Shown here: positions 10,601 to 21,630 of the stretch, piece after piece
Numbering within the stretch: the stretch's first letter is position 1
How the letters are laid out: the number at the start of each line of letters is the position of its first letter
DNA from: CAWAHD01 sp963781785
GTDB taxonomy: Bacteria; Planctomycetota; Planctomycetia; Isosphaerales; Isosphaeraceae
Length of the DNA stretch: 64,000 bases
Direction of reading: 5' to 3'
Assembly (NCBI GenBank): GCA_963781785.1
Contig: CAWAHD010000005.1
Coordinates: 186,001 to 250,000 of the forward strand
Position numbers and translations under genes: made by a program
Notes under the pieces: generated by a model
Told to the model about the DNA's origin: nothing
Seen by the model: only the letters and a program-made list of their open reading frames with translations
The model's database searches: none

Positions 10601-13600
10601 GTAGGTCGCGGGCCCGTCTTCGTCGATCGTCACGACGGCCGAGCTTTGAGATCCCAGGACCGCGCCGCCGGTCGGGTCGGAGAGCGTGATCGTGAAGGAC
10701 GCGCCGCCCGGGGCCACGGTGTTATCGAGGATGGGAACCGTGATGTTCGCACTCAACTGGCCGGCGATGAAGTTCAGGACTCCTGAGGTGGTGGCGTAAT
10801 TGGTGCCCGGGGTTGCCGTGCCGGGAGAGGTGGTATAGGCGATCGACACCGCCCCGGTGGTTCCACCAGTGCGCGACACGCCGATCGTGACCGAGCCGGC
10901 ATCTTGTGTGACCTCGTTGGTCGCCGCGGTGAGCGCTAGCGTGCCGGGCCCTGACGGAAACGAAACGAGTCCCGCGAGTTCCTCCCACTCATAAAAGGTC
11001 TCCCCACCGCTACCGGAACCGTTACCGCCGATCTCTCCCTGGAAATACGGACTCCCCAGGAAATTGAACTGAAGATTCGCCCAGTCGTCGTAGCCCTGGA
11101 GGGTCTCATAGCTGCCGTCGTTGTTGATGTCTGCGATCGCATGCGACGAAGGGACGCCGCTCTGGGCCCAGTCGATGGGGACGGACTCAAGATAGACCTG
11201 GGCGCTGTGAAGCGTTTGTTTTTGCGTCAGGGGATACAACACCCAATCGTCCGGGATGCCTCCGATGCCGGCGGAATCATTGAGGTTCTGTTCATTGAGC
11301 GGAGGAAGCACCTGCGCGGAATACTCGAGTGTCCAGTCGCTGTCGGTCATATTGCCGTCGCCGTTGATGTCCCTGCCGAGCCACGACTCGTACATCCACG
11401 GCTCCGGCATCTCCCAGAGATAGTTCATGACGCTCTGATAATTGAGCTTGTTATCGATGTTGTCGCCGCCGCCATCCAGGAGCCCGAACGTATGGCCGAG
11501 TTCGTGCATGAACGCGGCGGCCTGAAAGTCGCCGAACGTGAACGGATAGCCGTTTGCAGCGAGTTCTGCCTGGGTCATCCAGTCCCCGAGTGTCACAAAA
11601 AAGTCGTTCCCGCCGATCTCGCCCCAGCCGGACCTCCCATACGTCATCGAACCCGGATTGTTGGGGTCCGGAGAGAGCGACTCATTTGCGAAGACGCAAT
11701 AGCGGTAGACCAGGCTCATGGCCTGGAGCGTGGTCTCACTCGGAGTGGGTTGCCCCTGTACGGTGCCAAAGTATTCCGACTTGAACGAATAAAAGTCAGG
11801 CCAGCCATTGGGCTGGTCGTTCCAGATATCAACGGGAAGGCTCGTTTGATCGATCTCGATGTGCAGGTTGATGCCAGTTGTGCCGTCGGGATCGTCGACC
11901 GGGGCGTAGTAGAAGGCGGCGACCACGAGATCGAGGTATGTTCCTGTCTTGAGGTCGTCGGGGATGTTGGGTTCAAGGTTAGCAGGCAGAGGCTGCGGGG
12001 CGAAGCCGTTCATGGCGTCCACTTCGACATAGACATCCTTCTGCATCGGAGTGGCATCTGGGGGGGTAAAATCGATGGTTCCGTCGCCGTTCAAGTCAAT
12101 GCCGTTGATTTTCCAGGTGTCGGCGATGCCGTCGGCAGCGGAACTCACCATCGAGAACTCGGAGGTGTTGCCCAAGCTGTCGGTGGCCGTGGCGGAGATG
12201 TACTGGAACAGCGAGAGAGTGGTGCTGGTGAAAGTCGCATTCCCGCTCGAGTCGGTGGTGATGTGCTCGGAATTTAAGTAGTACTGGCCGTCGCCGAAGC
12301 CGGATTCGGTGAGTATGGAGTTGGCGAAGAAGTCGATGTCGAAGCTGCTGCTCGGCGTGCTATTGAGGGTCCAGGTGATGATGTTCAATCCGGGAACTTG
12401 CTGGACCGCGGTCTCAACCGGGTAATTCTCCTGGTTGTTCGGGCCGGAGGTGCCTCCGCCCGGGATGTTGAAGCGAAGGGCGGGGTTATTCCCCAGGTCG
12501 ATGCCGCGACCGCCATTGGCAAAGATGGAATTCCCGCGGATCGCGTTTTCCTGGCCCGAGGCGACGGTGACGCCGAAGCCCTTGAGGCCGAGCGTTGCCC
12601 CATTGTTGGTGATGACGTTGCCAGCTCCCTTGCTGGTCCCGCCGATGGTATTTGCCGAGCCGCCCGTGATGAAAACCCCGCCAAAGCCGTTACCGTTGTT
12701 GAAGGATTGGCTAGGGTCGGTTCCGATGAAATTACCGAGAACCTGGTTATACGACCCCAGATCGCCTGAAATCTCGACGCCATACTGACTGTTGCCGCCG
12801 ATGACGTTGGAAGAGAGATTCTCGGCCGACTTCGAATTAATAACCGTACCGCCGATCGTATTGGCGGGTGAGCCCATCAGGTCAATTCCGCTACCACCGT
12901 TGCCGTAGTTCGTCCAAGCGAACGGGGCGACGCCAATATCGTTCCCCACGATCGCGTTGCCGGTCGCCGCGTTTTGCAGGAGTATGCCATCAAACTGGTT
13001 GCCCGCGATGACGTTGCCCAGGGAGGGGTTGTTGGCTCCGATTGTGTTATTCGACGCCCCATTGATGCGGACGCCGTTCAACTGGCTGTTGGCGTTCTGG
13101 CCACCGGAGGTGATCAAGATCTGGCTCGGGTTCAACCCGATGACGTTTGCCAGCAACCGGTTGCCAGTGGCGAACGGGCCATTGAGGTCGACACCATTTC
13201 CCAGGTTGCCGGTGATCACGTTGCCCAGTCCGGAGGTCGTGCTCCCGATCAGATTGTTGGGGGCGGTCACGAAGATGCCATCTTCGCCGTTGGGCCAAAT
13301 GCTCTTGCCGTCGCTCCCAAGGCCAATCAAATTGTTCTGCACGACGTTGCCCGAGGCGCCTTGGCCCTCCAGCCACACTCCGTTGGCGAAGTTGCCGGAG
13401 ATCACGTTTTGGAGGCCTGAGCCGCCGATCGTGTTGTTGGCCGCCCCGTTAATGAGCACGCCGTTGCCGCCATTGTTCATCCCCGTGATCGATCCCGAGA
13501 TGTCCATGCCGATATAGTTGCCCTGCACAGAGATAAACGTCGGCCCGCTGCCGTCGATCTCGATGCCGTTGCCGTCGTTGTTCGAGATGACGTTTCCAGT

Positions 13601-15320
13601 GCCGGATGAACTTCCACCGATCAAATTGCTCGTGACGCCGGTGAATGTGCTGCCCAGCGAGATATTAACGTGCACGCCGTCGCCCGTGTTACCGAAGGAG
13701 ACTTTGCCTGTGGTGGCAGCCAACTTGCCGGAGGCATCCGTGCCGATGAGATTGCCGGAGATCGTCGTCCCCGTATCGGCGCCAGTCAGAAGGATCCCAT
13801 CGCCGTGATTGGCGGAGATCACGTTGCCGGGCGGCGCGCCGATGGGATTGATCGTCGTCATGCCTCCGATGGTGTTGCCCACGGAGTCGGCGATTGTGAT
13901 TCCGCTGCCCCCCTGAGGTCCCTGGCCGTTCCCGAGGGGCGCGGATCCGTTCGCCGTGGGAACGATTCCGATCCAGTTGCCTTCGACCAGATTGGACGTG
14001 GAGCCGCTCGCGATATCGATTCCCGAGCCCGTGTTGCCGGAGATGATGTTGCGCTCGAGTGCGATGACGCCGCCGATGGTGTTGTTCGCGGGATGCGCCA
14101 TCGGTCAATGCAACTTGATCGAGATCAAAGCGTATGCCGTAGGGCGTATTGGGAATCGCCGTCATATTCTCGGAGTCGGTCCCGATGGTGTTGCTTTGCA
14201 CCAGGTTGCCCGATGAGTTGCCCTCGATGGTGATGCCTGCGGCGTAGGTGTCGTTCGCTTGACCGTTGCCGGAGATGACGTTGCCGAACGTGGTATCGGT
14301 GCCGAGATCCGCGCCACCGATGGTATTGTTGGTGCCGTCGAAGATGGCGATGCCAGACTCGGAATTGCCCAGCGGAGAGCCGCCATCGGACGTGGTGCCG
14401 ATGTAGTTGTCCAGGATCACATCCTTCGAGCTGTGGAAGAGCTGGATGCCCTGGACGTTGCCGGAGATGACGTTACGGGCGGCGGACGTCGTGCCCCCGA
14501 TCGTGTTCGCCGTAGCGACGTCGCTGTCAGGTTGGCCTGCCGGAGAGGATACGAGCACGCCCAGTTGATTGCCAAGCGGATTCTCGCCGCTCTCGTCCGT
14601 GCCGATGAAGTTGCCTTCCACGATGTTTCCGGTCGATAGCGAACCGACGATTCCGATGCCAGTAAAGTTCCCCGAAATGACATTCACAGCCGCGAATGTC
14701 GTCCCTCCGATCGTGTTGTTCGCCGAGTTGGTAATCTCAATGCCTTGGTCGTTTCCGACAGCTTCGGTTCCGCCCGCGTCGGTGCCGATGAAGCAGTCCT
14801 GTACCAGGTTGCCGCCACCGCCTACGAGTAACAGTCCATCCTCCTGCCCGTCGTCGAGTGGTGTATTGCCGTCGGTGAATCCGTTGATCACCAGGTTTTC
14901 GACGGTGCTCGAGCCGCAGGTGATGACCAAACCACCGGCGGCTCCGGCCGCCGCGCCGGTAATCTCGATCATTTGGTCCGGGAAATCCGCCGGCGGCGAG
15001 CCGTCGATGATGACCGGATGGGTGATCGCTGGCAGGCCCGACGATGGTGCGATGATCTGGTCGCCGTCGCCGATGTCGAAGGTGATGGTGTCGGTAGCCG
15101 GTGTGGTGTCGGCGTCGACGGCGAGAATCGCCTGGCGAAGGGAGAGGACGTTGCTGGCGCTGTCGGAGATCGTCCTGACGACGAAGTTGGAGAGGAGCCG
15201 TCGTGACTCGAGCAGCTCAAAATGGGGCTGGACGAACAAAGTTCGCCGCCGCTGGCGGGGATGCCATCGGGCCCGTTTCCAATCGTTCAGCCGGTGGGAG
15301 ACCGTCCGTCGGTGCGACAT
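4613..15320 (-). CDS. Giant beta-helix, metzincin-like, dockerin protein (frameshifted)
   Basis: One locus of about 3,570 residues is read through frame changes near 14,100, 10,360 and 6,805. The ATG at 15320 follows a GAGGAG ribosome-binding site. The N-terminus has the planctomycete motif LLESRRLLS. Four modules begin with an SLR(Q/D)AI segment (near 15,150, 10,560, 8,600 and 7,230). They continue as dozens of parallel beta-helix turns of the form NTIGGT..GAGN.ISGN..GI. Around 12,130-11,050 is a different domain with HELGHTFGLLD (11,492-11,506 encode HELGH) and a downstream SVMNYL Met-turn, resembling a metzincin zinc protease. Calx-beta repeats lie near 10,900-10,630 and 5,480-5,160, an Asp-rich calcium-type repeat near 9,150, and a dockerin-like DVNGDGVVN ... 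ADVDGSGAVN pair at 4,690-4,810. It is probably secreted and cell-surface anchored. The frame changes fit one- or two-base indels, the first inside a CCC run, and are probably sequence errors. Confidence 0.85.
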
Positions 15321-15888
15321 GGGAATGGCTCCTCGCTACTGGGCTCAAGTTGAGGCTACTGAGCCGTCAATCAGCGCTCCTAACTCACAGTGCGTGAACC
15401 GGGCGGCAAACCCCTGGGAGCGTTGCTGATTTTTTTGCGCGAATGTACGTGGCCACAGGTGTGCCCGGCAGGAATCCTCTGCGCACAGCCCGGTCGGCGG
15501 GGGCGCCCTGGGGTGATGACAATCTGGCGTAAAGAGTCCCGACGGGACGGGATCAAGACGGGTGTTTTTGTTGCGCAATTGAACAACGACGCGAACAACT
15601 TTCCCCCCCTTGCGAAGGGGGGGTTACGGGGGGTGGACCCCGCGCGACCAGCTAGCTGCGCCTTGTGCGCACGGGCGAAGAGGGCGGGGCCCGACGCTTG
15701 AGAATCGAAGAATCAAAAGCGTGTGACGGCGTTGTGGCTGGCGGTGCCACGACCACCCCCCCTAACCCCCCCTTCGCAAGGGGGGGAAAAGCCGGCGCAC
15801 AAAACCGGAGGGACCGCGCGATTTGCGAGGATCCAAGTTTTCAACACCCCAGGGGCGCCCGCGGTCGCGTTATTGCCCCAGTTTCTCG
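15321..15888. other. Intergenic region, no gene
   Basis: This separates the giant protein gene from the downstream end of the kinase gene; both genes are on the minus strand. I see no convincing coding frame. It contains the inverted pair of C-rich palindromes described separately. Confidence 0.6.
15601..15789. repeat. Inverted pair of C7/G7 palindromes, MITE-like
   Basis: The palindromes CCCCCCCTTGCGAAGGGGG.. (15603-15623) and CCCCCCCTTCGCAAGGGGG.. (15766-15786) are each self-complementary, and with their neighbouring G-rich and C-rich stretches they form imperfect inverted repeats of about 36 bp around a 110-bp core. The same palindrome recurs at 44,055-44,085 inside cas4-1 and four times at 48,919-49,190 inside another gene, so it is a dispersed family. 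Confidence 0.75.
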
Positions 15889-18800
15889 CTAATCGGGTCG
15901 TGATGCCTTTGCCGGCGAAGGATGAATCAGGTGTTCCGCCTCGCGACGCAGCAGCCGGAGCGTCACTCTCCGGTGCCAATTCGGCGCGATCACGCCGCTC
16001 CCATTCCCGGAGTTCGCCAGCTCAGTGGGCGACTTGAGCGCTTCGTCTGTCCCCTGCACGCTCTTATCAAGCCAGCGCTGCGCCAGCTCGGCGTGGCCGA
16101 GGCGATGGTGAGCCATGGCCAGGTAGAACCAGGTGTAGAGCATGTTGCTCCGGTTAGGGTCGGCGCTGATCTTCGTGGCCTCGGTTAACCGCTCGACCGC
16201 CTGCTCGAAGCGGCCTGCGCGGTACAGAGCCGCGCCGAACTGGTTGACGTGCCAATGATTCCTGGGCTCTCTGCCTAGGATGTTTTCAGCCATGGATACG
16301 ATCCGAGCCGGATCGATCCCGGAATTCGGGGAGAGCGTGCAAGTCCAGGTCGCCCCCGTGCCGAAGCGCTCGATCATGTCCGCGCAAATCTCGCGATAGC
16401 CGCCCAGGTTGCCGCGAGACAGGTGGTGCATGGCCCGGCAGTACCAGGCCTCCTCGTGCGGTTCCTGGCAATCCGCCGCGTGGACGAAATCGGCAGAGGC
16501 TTTCTCCCACTCTTCCATGTCGGCGTGGATCCAGCCGCGCAGCACCCAGAACCAGCCGTGCTCCGGTCGCAGTCTGATGGCCTCGTTGACGTGCGCTTCC
16601 GCCTCCTTGTAACGAGCCTGGTACTCGAGAACCTTGGCGAGGTCGCCGTGCGCAAAAGGATCGTCGGGCTTGAGTTTGACTGCCGCGCGGTACGCCAGCT
16701 CCGCGTCTTTGACACGGCCCACCCGCGCCAGGCGGTTTCCCAAGGTTAGGTAGTGCGTCAACTGGTGCTCCCGCTCCCGGGGCGTCTCGGGCTCAAAAGG
16801 CTGGGGCTCCTGCGGCCGAGGAGGCTGCGCAACCGGGCGCCATGCCAGGCCGATCTGGGCCAGTTGGACCTCAAGCTTGGGCAGGTCCCAGATCACCAGC
16901 GCCTCCGTCCGCCGAGCCAACGGCCAGGCGCTGGCCGTCCGCGCTCCAGGCCTCGGACCAGACCTGGCTGCTTTCCTGCGGGAGCGAGAAGACGCGCGAT
17001 CCGGTCTGCGAACTCCACAGAGTGAGGTCCCCGTTCGCCAACCACTGGGCATCCAGACTGGCAGCAACCCCTCCCCACTGCTGGCCCAGGGTAACGACCC
17101 TCCGCGCCGTGCGCGTGTCCCAGGTTTCGATCGTTCCCTTGGCCGTGCCGAAGGTCAGGTGGTCGCTGTCGGGATAGAACGCGAGGTTATGCCAGCCCGT
17201 CGAGAGCGGCGGACCCAAAAACGGGATCTCGCCCCGCTCACCAAGTCCCAAATGCAGACCAGATTGTTTTGATCCACCCAGGCCAGCATTTTGCTGTTGG
17301 GACTGATGCGCACGTGTAACGACCGCCGCCCGGGTAAATGGACCACTCGTACGAAGGCCGCGGGGGGAGTCGTCGGCAAGCCATTCTCGCCTCCGGCAAG
17401 ACGCCATATCGTCAGACCGTCGCCGCAAGCAGCGAAGTACTTGCCGTCCGGGCTGAACGCGACACCCGGAGCCCAACCACGTAATTCGTCGTCGGGCGGG
17501 GCCGTCGCTTGCAGCGCTCTCAAGTCCCATACCTTCACAGGCTGCGATCTCGACTCGAACTGTCCCGTGGCCAGCAGGCGGCCGTCCGGGCTGAAGGCCA
17601 GCGATTGAATCGGGTATTCAAATGGTGGAAGGGTGCGGAGGAGCCGGCCGCGAGTGGTATCCCACAGCTTCACGAATCCGTCCTTGCTCCCGGATGCCAG
17701 TTCCTTCCCGTCCGGGCTGAAGGCTACGCAGGCGACTCCGCCATCGTGCCCGGGCAGGACAAGTTCTTCGCCGGAGCCGGCCAGGTTCCAGATGCGAATC
17801 GAACGGGAAGCCCTGACAGCCGAGGCGAACGCGTTGCCGTTTGCGCTGAAGGTTGCGAAAAAAGCCCCCTGCTCGTCCCGCTCCGTGTCATGCGTGAGCG
17901 CCGCGACCTCCTGGTGGTGGGTCACGCTCCAAAGTCTCACGCGCCCGGTGAGGGTGCAGTAGACCAGGAACCGGCCGTCCCGGCTGAAGGCGGCGGCCGT
18001 CACCGTATTGGAGCGAATGCGCGGCCGTGGCACCGAATCGTGCAAATCGACCAGGACGAGCCCGTCATCCCCGTGGCTGCACGCCAGCAGTTTTCCGTCG
18101 GGACTGATCGCCAGGGCCCTCGTGCCCTGGTAGGTCTCTGCAAACACGATTTGCTTCGGCTCAGGCACGGCCGTGTTCCATACCAGCGCAACGAGCTTGC
18201 CTTGGCGAGCGTGAGCTTGAGCCACCCACTGACCATCGTCGCTCACCTGGACCAGTTCCTGTCCCACGGGCTCCCCGGCGGGAACCTTGAGCCGCGCCTT
18301 GACTTCCTGGCTCGCGACGTTCCACAAGGAAAGTAGCCGAGCATCCTTTTGCTGGGACCGCCCGACCGCAAATAATCCGTTCCGCGCCAGCCCTGCGAGA
18401 TCGGCGTGCATCTCGATCGTCCGTGTGGCAGGCGATTCTCCGATCCCGAAGTTTTCCCACACCCTGAGCGTCCCCTTGGCCGTCGCGGTGACCAGCCACC
18501 GATTGGCTGGATCAAAACCCAGATCGACCGCGGATTCATTGAGCGTAGCGAGCACGCCGCCCGTGCTCACGCTGCGCAGCTCGATCGTGTCATTGTCCAT
18601 GGCGATGGCCATCTGCTCTGCGTCAGGCGTGAGGGCAATCTGGCGGATCCCCGCGATAAAGCCTTCCCAGGTGATCGGCTCCAGGCCGACAAAATCTCCC
18701 AGGCAGGCGACGGCTTCCTGGCGAAGCCGGTCGCGGTCCTTGTCGGGCGTATCGAGCTCGAGCGCTTTTTGGAGCCGGTTGAAGACCTGTTTCCGGTAGC

Positions 18801-20263
18801 CCATGCCGCGGGCGCGGCGCAGCGCAGCCGCTTCCTCGACACGCGCATGGTACAAGTTGGTCACCGCGTGTTGCCGCTGGGTTTGGGCGACCTGCTGGGC
18901 TTTCAGGGCCTTCATTTCGGACTGCTGGGCCAGGTCGAAATGCTGCTCGGCGAGTGCCTGAGCTTTCTTGGCGTTCGTCTCGGCCAGCGTGGCGCAGGAT
19001 CGCTTGAGCGGTACCGGCCAGCGCGGCGACCACGAGCAAGAACAGAAACGCCCCTGCCGTGGCCAGGGCCCTGCGGTTTTTGCGGGCGAACTTGCGCAGC
19101 TTGTATCCGGCACTGGGCGGGCACGCTTCGACTGGCTCATCGGCGAGGTAACGCTGGATGTCGCGTGCGAAGCCGATGGCCGTCTGATAGCGGCGGCCCC
19201 GGTCCTTGTCGAGCGCCTTCATCACGATCCAGTCGAGTTCCCCGTGCACGAGCTTCGCCAGCTTGGCCGGCTCGGTCCGCCGGGCGCAGGCGATTGTGGC
19301 CGCCAGGGGCGTATTGGACAGCCGAGTGCTTGGCTCTGGCGGCTCCTCCTCGCGGATGATTCGGCGGATTTCATCGTACGACGCCGTGGCAAATCGGTCG
19401 CGATCGAACGGCGTTGTGCCGGTCAACAGCTCGTACAGAACCACGCCCAGAGTGTAGACGTCGCTGCGGATGTCGACGTCGAGCGCATTGACCTCGGCCT
19501 GCTCCGGGCTCATGTAGAGCGGTGTGCCGATCATCTGGGTGAATCGCGTGTAGATCGTCTTGTCGGTCAACCGCTGGCCGACAGCCTTGGCGATGCCAAA
19601 GTCGATCACCTTGACCACGGGGACGCCGTCGTGCGGAGCCACCAGGATGTTGGACGGCTTGAGGTCGCGATGGATGATCCCTTTGCTGTGAGCGTGTTGC
19701 ACCGCCTGGCACACCGACAGGAACAGGTTGAGCCGGTCGCGGGTCGTGAGCTGCCGCTGATCGCAGTACTCGACAATCGGGATTCCCCTCACCAGCTCCA
19801 TCACGAAGTAAGGCCGGCCGCTCTCGGTCGTGCCGGCATCGAGCACCTGGGCGATGTTGCAGTGGTCCATCAAGGCCAGCGCCTGCCGTTCCGCCTCGAA
19901 CCGGGCGATGATCTCGCGCGAGTCCATGCCCGGCTTGATGATCTTCAGGGCCACCTTGCGGCGAATCGGGTGCTGCTGCTCGGCGACGAAGACCAGGCCA
20001 AATCCCCCCTCGCCGATCTGCTCCATGAGTTTGTAGGGGCCGATCACGGTGCCGGGGCGCTCGGCGATGGAATCAAAAGTCGAGGAGCGGTCACGACCGG
20101 CAGGATCATCCTCAAGAAAGCAGCCCGACGTGTCGTGGGCGTGCAAGAGTGATTCGACTTCGCGACGAAGTTCGGCGTCTGAGCCACAGGCCTCGTCAAG
20201 GTACGCGTCCCGGCGATCGCGGGGAAGCTTTACGGCCACCTTGAAAATGCCGCTGTCGGACAT
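15889..20263 (-). CDS. Ser/Thr protein kinase with WD40 and TPR repeats (frameshifted)
   Basis: The protein of about 1,457 residues starts MSDSGIFKVAVKLP, with GGGAGG ahead of the ATG. Domains run in this order. The N-terminal kinase has the glycine loop GEGGFG, the VALKIIK lysine, HRDLKPSN, DFGIAK and SPEQ. A single membrane segment follows (ALATAGAFLFLLVVAALAG, near 19,060). Next come a coiled-coil stretch (LAETNAKKAQALAEQ), at least seven WD40 blades (AFSPDGK..A.G..DG.VKLWD), and C-terminal TPRs (YRAAVKLKPDDPFAHGDLAK) ending near 15,889. The frame changes near 18,985, 17,245 and 16,912; each can be mended by a short indel. The sigma factor gene ends 75 bp upstream, so the pair forms the sigma-kinase signalling unit common in planctomycetes. 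Confidence 0.85.
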
Positions 20264-20338
20264 GGCGTCCTCCCGGGTTTCGGATGATCGCTCATCATTC
20301 AATGCGATATCCGAGCCGAAACGCCCCGGCGACTTTGG

Positions 20339-20923
20339 TCAGCCGGGCATCTCCTTTTGCTCGTCACGGAGCCACTGCCGGCGCAGCCATGCCTTGGAAT
20401 AGGTCCAGTCCTCTTCGGCCGTTGAATGTGCAATACCCAGCACTTGCGCTGCTTCGCCGATCGTGCAACCAAGGAAGTACCGCAGTTTCACCAATTCGGC
20501 CTTGCGCGGCGATTTTTCGGCAAGCTGATCCAGCGCCTCGTGAACGGCCAGTACTTCCAGCGGATCGCGCGTATCCGGCCCGGCCAGCTCATCCAGTTTC
20601 GAATCCCGGCGCGACTGACCGCCCCCGCGTTTGCGACTCCGCTTGTGGCGGGCACGCTCGACCAAGATGCGCCGCATGGCCTCGGCCGCCGCGGCGAAGA
20701 AATGGCCCCGATGCGACCAGTGCTGATCTGGGTCCTGGCCGACCAGGCGCAAATAGGCCTCGTGAACCAGAGCCGTCGCCTGAAGCGTTTGGCCAGGCTT
20801 TTCCTGCGCGAGTTTGCGGGTAGCTAATTGACGCAGCTCCTCGTAAACCAAAGGCAATAGCTGCGCGGCCGCGTGCGCATCGCCGCGCTGAATCTGCTCC
20901 AGAATCTGCGTTACGTCACTCAT
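20339..20923 (-). CDS. ECF-type RNA polymerase sigma factor (planctomycete group)
   Basis: The 194-residue protein beginning MSDVTQILEQIQRGD has region 2 (LVYEELRQLATRKLAQEKPG then LVHEAYLRL) and region 4 (LVKLRYFLGCTIGEAAQVLG then a helix with WTYSKAWLRRQW). This is the TIGR02999-type 'Sig-70_X6' family abundant in planctomycetes and acidobacteria. The sequence upstream of 20923 is open in frame but low in complexity and unlike the family, so I start at this ATG. It likely directs polymerase to genes controlled by the downstream kinase, though its targets cannot be read from this window. Confidence 0.88.
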   Translation of the reverse strand: MSDVTQILEQIQRGDAHAAAQLLPLVYEELRQLATRKLAQEKPGQTLQATALVHEAYLRLVGQDPDQHWSHRGHFFAAAAEAMRRILVERARHKRSRKRGGGQSRRDSKLDELAGPDTRDPLEVLAVHEALDQLAEKSPRKAELVKLRYFLGCTIGEAAQVLGIAHSTAEEDWTYSKAWLRRQWLRDEQKEMPG

Positions 20924-21286
20924 GGCATGGCAGTCAGAGTGCAAGGTGGTTCGATGGCCCCGGCCCGGCCCGACCATGGAGTCGCTGTGGCCGGTCGCGC
21001 CGCCGTTATCGAACTCACGACCGAGCGACCGCTCGATCACCTGGCTCGGCCGCTCCGTTCGCATCCGACTGGGCCCGATTCCGGTATCATGAGGGGCACC
21101 GAGCAGATCTGATAGAGTATGCTTCCCAAAATCACCGTCCGCTAGCCGGTTGGAACGACCCGTGTCGAAACTTTGCATGCACGCCTCAAGCGCTGGTGGG
21201 CGACCGGTATCGCCGAGTCCCGGCGATCGATCATGAAGCGTACAACGTCGACCGCCCCGGGCGCCACGGCCTGAGCCCAACTCGAT
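20924..21286. other. Intergenic region, no gene
   Basis: I see no supported coding frame. The promoter for the sigma factor-kinase pair should lie in the left part, but no convincing -35/-10 pair can be chosen by eye. Confidence 0.5.
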
Positions 21287-21453
21287 TCACATCCCCAGCA
21301 GGGGCTTAAGCTTGGCGCACACTTCGTTGAGTACCTCTTCCGGTACGGTTGCGATGTGCTCCCTCCCTCGTTCTTGCCAATCGGACTCTTGACGTGATCG
21401 GCCAAGACCACGCCGCGGATGGGTAGGCCGTTGGGCAGCGCAACTTCAATCCA
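21287..21453 (-). pseudogene. MazF-family toxin C-terminal remnant
   Basis: The frame reads WIEVALPNGLPIRGVVLADH then VKS, shifts by one base near 21,390, and resumes DWQERGREHIATVPEEVL ... CAKLKPLLGM with a stop at 21287. This matches the C-terminal half of MazF/PemK-type endoribonucleases, in which 'LP.GL..RGVVLADQVKSLDW' is conserved. The N-terminal half, including the first catalytic segment, is absent, and no antitoxin is seen beside it. It is most likely a decayed toxin gene. Confidence 0.6.
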
Positions 21454-21630
21454 AGAGGCGGGCCCGTGCGATGGCGAATGCTTCACCCGGGAAAAAAATC
21501 GGAAACGCTCTCGGGGAATTGCCGCCCGGTTCTCGCACTGTCAGGTAGGGACGGGCGCGGCACCACGCTGTCCCGACGCAACCATGACCACGGCTTCTCG
21601 GCAAACCGACCATTTCAGGGAGAAAATCCG

